Source: an uncultured Oscillibacter sp. (GTDB lineage Bacteria > Bacillota > Clostridia > Oscillospirales > Oscillospiraceae). From it: a stretch of 8,303 nt of DNA. Location: positions 1 to 8,303 of the forward strand of contig URTS01000081.1 of the NCBI GenBank assembly GCA_900550685.1, read 5' to 3'. Positions 4,586-8,303 of the stretch are shown piece by piece. The translations under genes were made by a program, and so were the position numbers. Position 1 is the stretch's first letter; every line of letters begins with the position of its first letter. A model generated the notes under the pieces. It searched no databases. It saw only the letters and a program-made list of their open reading frames with translations, and was not told the DNA's origin.

Positions 4586-6811
4586 TCACTTACCAAGCAG
4601 GCGGCGGGCGGTTTCCATGTTGACCTGTTCTGTCTGGCGCAGCTTCTGCACGGCGGCGGCCTGGGCCTCCGGAGAGACGGGAGCGCCAACTGCCTGGTCG
4701 ATCATGGCCTTGAGACGCTCCAGCGTCAGGCTGCTCAGGTTCTGGAAATTCTCCTGCCCGATGTACCGCAGGAAGGCGGAAACTTTGGGATCGTATACCA
4801 CGCCTGCCAGGGGAATGCCCTGTCCGGCGGCGAAGATCAGGGCGTGGAGCCGCATGGAAACCACTGCTTGCATTCGGGACAGAGCGCCGATGATGGTCCC
4901 GGCGTTGCCTGCATCATCCAGGAAGTAGTGGGGAATTTTCAGTCCGGCGGCGGCCAGCCGTCCGGCCACCGGGTCCAGATGCTTTTCCACGGCGGCGAAC
5001 ACCGGCGTCAGGCCGTAGGTCTCGTAGGCGTACTGGGCCGCCTGGCCGAAGAGGGGGGCCTTTTCCTCAAAGCCCTTCCAGTTCCGCAGGGCGAAGCACA
5101 GATAGTTTCCGCGGGGCGGAATGCCGGAGCGCAGCAGGACGCTGTCGATCTCGTCCGAGTTGGCGGCAGGCAGGGTCAGGGCTGGGTCCGCCGTTAGCAG
5201 GATTTCCGGCTTTGTGACGCCCATGGACTGCAATTCCTTGAGAGAATCCGGCTCCCGGAGGGTGATGACGTCCACGCTGGCATTCAGGACCCTGGCGGCC
5301 AGCTGCCGGTGCTGCTCCCGGAGAACGGGGCCGATGCCGCAGCCGTACATCTGCACCTTGCAGCCCGCCTTGTGGGCGGCCTGGATGTTATGCAGGTAGA
5401 ACCACAAAGAGCGGCGGGAGGTGACGTCCTGAATGAGGCTGCCGCCGCCGTTGATATAGAGCGCCGCATGGCGCATGGCCTTTTTCCAGGTGAGAACGTC
5501 CATCCGGCCAGCCGTCCGCACCCGGTAGGTAAGGCGGGTGGCCTTGGGGTCCTTGGTGAGAACGGTGATGGGCATATCTGGGTCGATGGCGCGCATCTCC
5601 TGCAAGATGGCCTCCAGGATGGCATCGTCCCCGGCGTTGCCCCGGCCGTAGGCACCGCAGATCACCACCCCGTCCCGGTCCCGTTTGGGGCGGTTGTGGC
5701 GGCGGATGATCTCTTCATAGATATGGAGCTGGGTATCCACCGTACTCTGAATGGAGAATTTGGAGGAGGCCTTTTCATAGAGCTTTTCACCCATCTCATG
5801 CCGCAGGGCGTCATCATTGCCAAGAGCAGCCAGATAGTGTCCTAAAGACTGCCAGTCGCCTGGTGTAAAGAGATATCCATTTACATCCTGATCGATGAGA
5901 TAGGGGATGCCGCCCACGGCGGTAGCCACGGTAGCCAGGTGGAAGCGGGTGCCCTCCGTCAGGGCGTATGGGAAGGTTTCGGAGAGGGAGGTCAGGGCGT
6001 TGATGTCCAGGGCAGAGTAGAAGCGGTCCATGCCGCCGCTGATCCACCCGGCGAAGGTGACTTCCTTTTCCACCCCCAGTTCCCGGGCCAGGTCCCCCAG
6101 CTTCTGCCGCTCCTCGCCGTCACCGGCAATGACCAGCCGCAGCCGGGAACAGGTCTTGTGGCCCACGGCAAAGCCCCGGACCAGGGTGGACATATCCTTG
6201 ACGGGGTTCAGCCGGGCGGCAATGCCCACCACCACGCTGTTTTCGTCCACATCGGCCCCCAGGCCCCGGAGGTATGCCAGCCGTTCCCCCTGGGGCGGGG
6301 CGGGGGTAAAGTCGATGCCATTGTAAATGGCGTAGAACCGGTCGGGGGGAAAGCCCCGGTTGATAAGGAGGTCCACCATGGCGTCGGACACGCCGATGCG
6401 GTAGTCCAGCTGCCGCAGGGCCCAGGCGTTGATGGCGCCGAAGGTAAGCCGGGCAAAGGGGCGGCCCATGTAGTCCAACTTGTAGTCGCTGTGAACGGTG
6501 GAGATCACAGGCAGGCCCGTGGGGCCCCGCAGCAGGGCACCGATCATATTGGCCCGGCTGCCGTGGCAGTGGATCAGCTGATAGCCGCCCTCCTTGATGT
6601 ATGCCGTCAGTTCCCGCCGCAGGTGGGGAATGTTGTTGCCGCCGCAGATCATGGTGGGGATGCCCATGGCCCGGGCCTCCTCGGCAAAGGGGCCGTCCCG
6701 GAAGCAGACCAGCTGGGCGGTGATGGTTTTGTTCAGGTTTTGCAGCAGGCTCAGCACGTGGGTCTTGGCCCCGCCGGAATCGCCGCCGCTGATGAGGTGG
6801 ATGACCTTCAT
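4586..6811 (-). CDS. csaB: Fusion of GT4 glycosyltransferase and CsaB polysaccharide pyruvyl transferase
   Basis: The 741-residue product contains two enzymes in one chain. Residues 1-370 form a GT-B fold, family 4 glycosyltransferase: GGAKTHV at 13-19, STVHSDY at 104-110, YNGID at 163-167, the sugar-nucleotide domain opening GIAARLNPVKD at 196-206, IAGDGEE at 228-234, and the EX7E pair E278/E286. Residues 380-741 form a CsaB-type pyruvyl transferase: GRGNAGDDAIL at 389-399, YINGGGSLIQD at 452-462, GIGP at 492-495, and SMRLHALIFAA at 652-662. CsaB adds ketal-linked pyruvate to secondary cell-wall polymer, the ligand for SLH-domain surface proteins. Stand-alone CsaB is about 360 residues, so this is a true fusion with an intact hinge near 370-380. 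The start ATG 6809-6811 has GGAGG seven nt upstream. Both steps probably act on a lipid-linked sugar at the inner face of the membrane. The acceptor is unknown. Confidence 0.9.
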   Translation of the reverse strand: MKVIHLISGGDSGGAKTHVLSLLQNLNKTITAQLVCFRDGPFAEEARAMGIPTMICGGNNIPHLRRELTAYIKEGGYQLIHCHGSRANMIGALLRGPTGLPVISTVHSDYKLDYMGRPFARLTFGAINAWALRQLDYRIGVSDAMVDLLINRGFPPDRFYAIYNGIDFTPAPPQGERLAYLRGLGADVDENSVVVGIAARLNPVKDMSTLVRGFAVGHKTCSRLRLVIAGDGEERQKLGDLARELGVEKEVTFAGWISGGMDRFYSALDINALTSLSETFPYALTEGTRFHLATVATAVGGIPYLIDQDVNGYLFTPGDWQSLGHYLAALGNDDALRHEMGEKLYEKASSKFSIQSTVDTQLHIYEEIIRRHNRPKRDRDGVVICGAYGRGNAGDDAILEAILQEMRAIDPDMPITVLTKDPKATRLTYRVRTAGRMDVLTWKKAMRHAALYINGGGSLIQDVTSRRSLWFYLHNIQAAHKAGCKVQMYGCGIGPVLREQHRQLAARVLNASVDVITLREPDSLKELQSMGVTKPEILLTADPALTLPAANSDEIDSVLLRSGIPPRGNYLCFALRNWKGFEEKAPLFGQAAQYAYETYGLTPVFAAVEKHLDPVAGRLAAAGLKIPHYFLDDAGNAGTIIGALSRMQAVVSMRLHALIFAAGQGIPLAGVVYDPKVSAFLRYIGQENFQNLSSLTLERLKAMIDQAVGAPVSPEAQAAAVQKLRQTEQVNMETARRLLGK

Positions 6812-6833
6812 AAAAGCGCCTCCAAAAAAATCC

Positions 6834-6862
6834 TTGTGAAATGGCGGAAAATATTATACAAT
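6834..6862 (+). promoter_or_regulatory. Plus-strand promoter for the DUF4330 gene, interlocked with the minus-strand promoter
   Basis: The -35 box TTGTGA (6834-6839) and -10 box TACAAT (6857-6862) are 17 bp apart. The start would lie near 6869, about 75 nt before the ATG. The two bases 6857-6858 belong to both opposing -10 boxes, so the two promoters cannot be fully occupied at once. The -35 match is moderate, and this promoter is weaker than its partner. Confidence 0.55.
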
Positions 6863-6881
6863 AGAAATCGATCGTTGTCCA
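6853..6881 (-). promoter_or_regulatory. Minus-strand promoter for the GT4-CsaB gene
   Basis: Read on the minus strand, the -35 box is TGGACA (6876-6881) and the -10 box is TATAAT (6853-6858), with a 17-bp spacer. The start would fall near 6846, giving a leader of about 35 nt before the ATG. The match is one base short of full consensus. It overlaps the plus-strand promoter of the divergent gene. Confidence 0.72.
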
Positions 6882-6943
6882 CTGATGGCGGCGAAAGTCT
6901 TTTTCTGCAAAAAATCGGGCGCAGGCCTGTTACGGAGGAAAAA

Positions 6944-7435
6944 ATGGAACAGAAAGCAAAGAAAATCGGAAAGCTGAATGTGATCGACCTCATTGCCATT
7001 GTGCTGATCGTGGCGGTGCTGGCTCTGGCGGCGTGGAAGTTTTTAGGCGGGAACGGCGACAGCATCAACGCCGAGCAGGCGCAGACCAAGGTCACCTATC
7101 AGGTGAAGGTGGAGGGCGTGGCCCCGGAACTGTATGACAACTGCCTGAAGCACCTGCCATCTCCGCTGATGGCCTCCGGCGCCCTGGTGGGCGGCCAGAT
7201 CGAGGCGGTGGAAAAGCTGGACTATCAGGTGCTGGACGCGAATGGCAACTGGGTCACGGATCCGGACCATGTGACGCTGATTTTCACTGTTACCACGACC
7301 ACGCCCACCGCCGAGGTCATGACCACCAAGGTGGGGGACCAGGAGGTGCGCATCGGCAAGACCGACTACATCCTCAAGAGCGAGTACATCGAGTTTTCCG
7401 GCGGCACCATCACCGACGTGAACTGGGAAAACTGA
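6944..7435 (+). CDS. DUF4330 family membrane-anchored protein
   Basis: The start is ATG 6944, with GGAGG at 6934-6938 five nt upstream. The frame stays open far to the left, but that part is antisense to the glycosyltransferase gene and is not coding. The product is 163 residues: a short basic N-terminus, one membrane segment at about 13-34, and a beta-rich extracytoplasmic domain. That domain repeats the TYQVKVEGVAPEL type of pattern and a G-x-x-I-G segment near 130-134, as in DUF4330. The topology is inside N-terminus, outside C-terminus, with no lipobox. The family has no known activity. In many Clostridia, DUF4330 genes sit by surface-polysaccharide or csaB genes, and here it is divergent from the GT4-CsaB fusion. 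A role in cell-surface polymer assembly is a reasonable guess from context only. Confidence 0.82.
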   Translation: MEQKAKKIGKLNVIDLIAIVLIVAVLALAAWKFLGGNGDSINAEQAQTKVTYQVKVEGVAPELYDNCLKHLPSPLMASGALVGGQIEAVEKLDYQVLDANGNWVTDPDHVTLIFTVTTTTPTAEVMTTKVGDQEVRIGKTDYILKSEYIEFSGGTITDVNWEN

Positions 7436-7450
7436 ATCACAGCACAGAAC

Positions 7451-7479
7451 AAAAGCGCGGCCTGAAGGCCGCGCTTTTT
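7451..7479. terminator. Rho-independent terminator after the DUF4330 gene
   Basis: A perfect 12-bp stem (7451-7462 with 7467-7478) closes a TGAA tetraloop and runs into five T residues (7475-7479). It begins 15 nt after the stop codon of the DUF4330 gene. The A-run at the start of the left arm gives a weaker T-run when read on the minus strand, so it could also back up termination of the hydantoinase gene. Confidence 0.9.
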
Positions 7480-7496
7480 CTATGAAGATTTAAACA

Positions 7497-7531
7497 CAAG
7501 TCTGCTGCATCACATTGATGCAGCAGACTTG
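7497..7531. repeat. Perfect 16-bp inverted repeat with 3-nt loop between convergent genes
   Basis: Arms 7497-7512 and 7516-7531 match without error around CAT. No T-run follows on the plus strand, and only TGTTTAAATC follows on the minus strand. It lies 31 nt beyond the stop codon of the minus-strand hydantoinase gene, so it may be a weak terminator or a 3' end protector for that transcript. Confidence 0.7.
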
Positions 7532-7561
7532 CAAACGAATTACACTTTACAGAAAATGAGC

Positions 7562-8303
7562 TTACAAGCTGCATTTTCCCCGGGCAAGGAAGGTTCCTGC
7601 GGGAGTGGTGTCCAGCACCTTTCCGCCCTCCACGGTCCTGCGGCCCCGGAGCCAGACCTCCCGGATGCCGCCGGCGGTGACAAAACCCTCGTAGGGATTG
7701 TAGTCCACATTGGCGATGCAGTCCTCCGCCCGGATCACATGGCTGTCGCCGGGATCGTAGGCCACGATGTCGGCATCGCTGCCGGGGGCCAGAACACCTT
7801 TTCTGGGATACAGGCCGTACAGCTTGGCGGGATTTTCGCACAGGGCCCGGCACATCTGGGCCAGGGTGATCTTCTTGGCGGCCACACCGTAGGAATAAAT
7901 CAGTTCGCCCCGGGTTTCCACGCCGGGCAATCCGCCGGGGATCTTGGTGAAGTCCTCCCGGCCTGCGTCCTTCTGGGCCAGGGTGAAGGAGCAGTGATCC
8001 GTGGAGATGGTCTGGATCTCGCCCCGGCGCAGGCCCCGCCACAGCACCTCCTGATTGGATTTTTCCCGGATGGGGGGAGCGCAGACAAAGCGGGCCGCCT
8101 GGGAATAGTCAGGGTTGTAGTAAACGCTCTCGTCCAGCAGCAGGTACTGGGGACAGGTCTCCACATAGACCTTCTGGCCCCGCCGCCGGGCGTGTTCCAC
8201 CTCTTTCAGGGCTTCCTCGTTGGTCAGGTGGACGATGACCACCGGACAGTCTGCCGCCTGGGCGATCCGCAGGAGACGGCCCACGGCCTCTGCCTCCAGA
8301 TAG
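7562..8303 (-). CDS. hydA: Dihydropyrimidinase / D-hydantoinase, C-terminal part; 5' end outside window
   Basis: The frame is open through the right edge; the GTG at 8284 is internal, since in-frame family sequence (YLEAEA) continues beyond it. The visible part, about 246 residues, is the C-terminal half of a cyclic amidohydrolase of about 460 residues. Numbering from 8284, VVIVHLT carries H19 (equivalent to metal ligand H239 of bacterial D-hydantoinase) and STDHCSF carries D96 (equivalent to D315, the last metal ligand). ETCPQYLLLD at 42-51, FTKIPGGLPGVE at 112-123, GSDADIVAYDP at 168-178 and NVDYNPYEG at 192-200 are family hallmarks. The other ligands (two His, the carboxylated Lys, one His) lie outside the window. 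The enzyme opens dihydrouracil, dihydrothymine or hydantoin rings in reductive pyrimidine breakdown. Exact substrate and operon partners cannot be seen. It is convergent with the DUF4330 gene. Confidence 0.9.
   Translation of the reverse strand, partial: YLEAEAVGRLLRIAQAADCPVVIVHLTNEEALKEVEHARRRGQKVYVETCPQYLLLDESVYYNPDYSQAARFVCAPPIREKSNQEVLWRGLRRGEIQTISTDHCSFTLAQKDAGREDFTKIPGGLPGVETRGELIYSYGVAAKKITLAQMCRALCENPAKLYGLYPRKGVLAPGSDADIVAYDPGDSHVIRAEDCIANVDYNPYEGFVTAGGIREVWLRGRRTVEGGKVLDTTPAGTFLARGKCSL

Noticed and set aside
4475..5197. Plus-strand open frame of 240 codons across the terminator and the csaB 3' end
   Set aside because: It crosses a strong bidirectional terminator and is antisense to conserved CsaB motifs.
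6867..6874. ATCGAT/CGATCG palindromes near the divergent promoters
   Set aside because: Overlapping 6-bp palindromes are common and too short to call as an operator without comparison.
5939..6943. Plus-strand frame running 335 codons into the DUF4330 gene as a possible N-terminal extension
   Set aside because: This part is antisense to the GT4 motifs, is Gly/Gln/Val-rich with no domain, and crosses the promoter region; the strong ribosome site at 6934 and membrane segment after 6944 fix the true start.
7559..7570. Short palindrome AGCTTACAAGCT over the hydantoinase stop codon
   Set aside because: Five-base arms are expected by chance and no role is suggested.

Overview
The window is chromosomal, GC-rich DNA from an anaerobic, spore-forming Firmicute. 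The most likely group is the Oscillospiraceae (Flavonifractor / Lawsonibacter / Oscillibacter type). The basis is the codon style, strong GGAGG ribosome sites, a SpoIVFA/SpoIVFB-like protease pair, a CsaB cell-wall pyruvyl transferase, a DUF4330 protein and a tiny Clostridia-type small protein. This is inferred from family content, not from a database match. There are no tRNA, rRNA, CRISPR or mobile-element signals, and all genes look native in composition.

Left block (1-1265, + strand): the 3' part of an M23/LytM endopeptidase gene overlaps an M50 site-2 protease gene. The order matches spoIVFA-spoIVFB, the regulator and intramembrane protease pair that activates pro-sigma-K in the sporulating mother cell. 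Two things differ from the Bacillus proteins: the M23 domain keeps every catalytic residue, and the M50 protein has no CBS domain.

Second block (1282-3501, + strand): a clear sigma-A-type promoter with an 18-bp palindrome just past the predicted start site drives two genes. They are a stand-alone acyltransferase-fold protein (2-oxo acid dehydrogenase E2 catalytic domain, no lipoyl domain) whose HxxxDG catalytic motif is destroyed, and a ClC-type anion transporter with altered selectivity-filter motifs.

Third block (3518-4548, + strand): a long hairpin followed by a T-run separates the ClC gene from a DUF421/YetF-type membrane protein gene, and the 3' arm of that hairpin is also the gene's ribosome binding site. 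A 64-residue hypothetical protein follows. Its last codons form one arm of a bidirectional terminator shared with the convergent gene on the right.

Fourth block (4586-7479): a 741-residue fusion of a GT4 glycosyltransferase and a CsaB polysaccharide pyruvyl transferase lies on the minus strand. It diverges from a small membrane-anchored DUF4330 protein gene on the plus strand. Their predicted promoters interlock, with overlapping -10 boxes. Together these suggest secondary cell-wall polymer assembly and pyruvylation, the ligand used by SLH-domain proteins.

Right edge (7497-8303): after a rho-independent terminator and a separate perfect 16-bp inverted repeat comes the C-terminal two-fifths or so of a dihydropyrimidinase/hydantoinase gene on the minus strand, cut by the window end.

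I found no convincing wholly new multi-gene system. The best leads are the catalytically broken E2-like protein paired with an atypical ClC, the GT4-CsaB fusion with interlocked promoters to DUF4330, and the hairpin that hides the DUF421 ribosome site.
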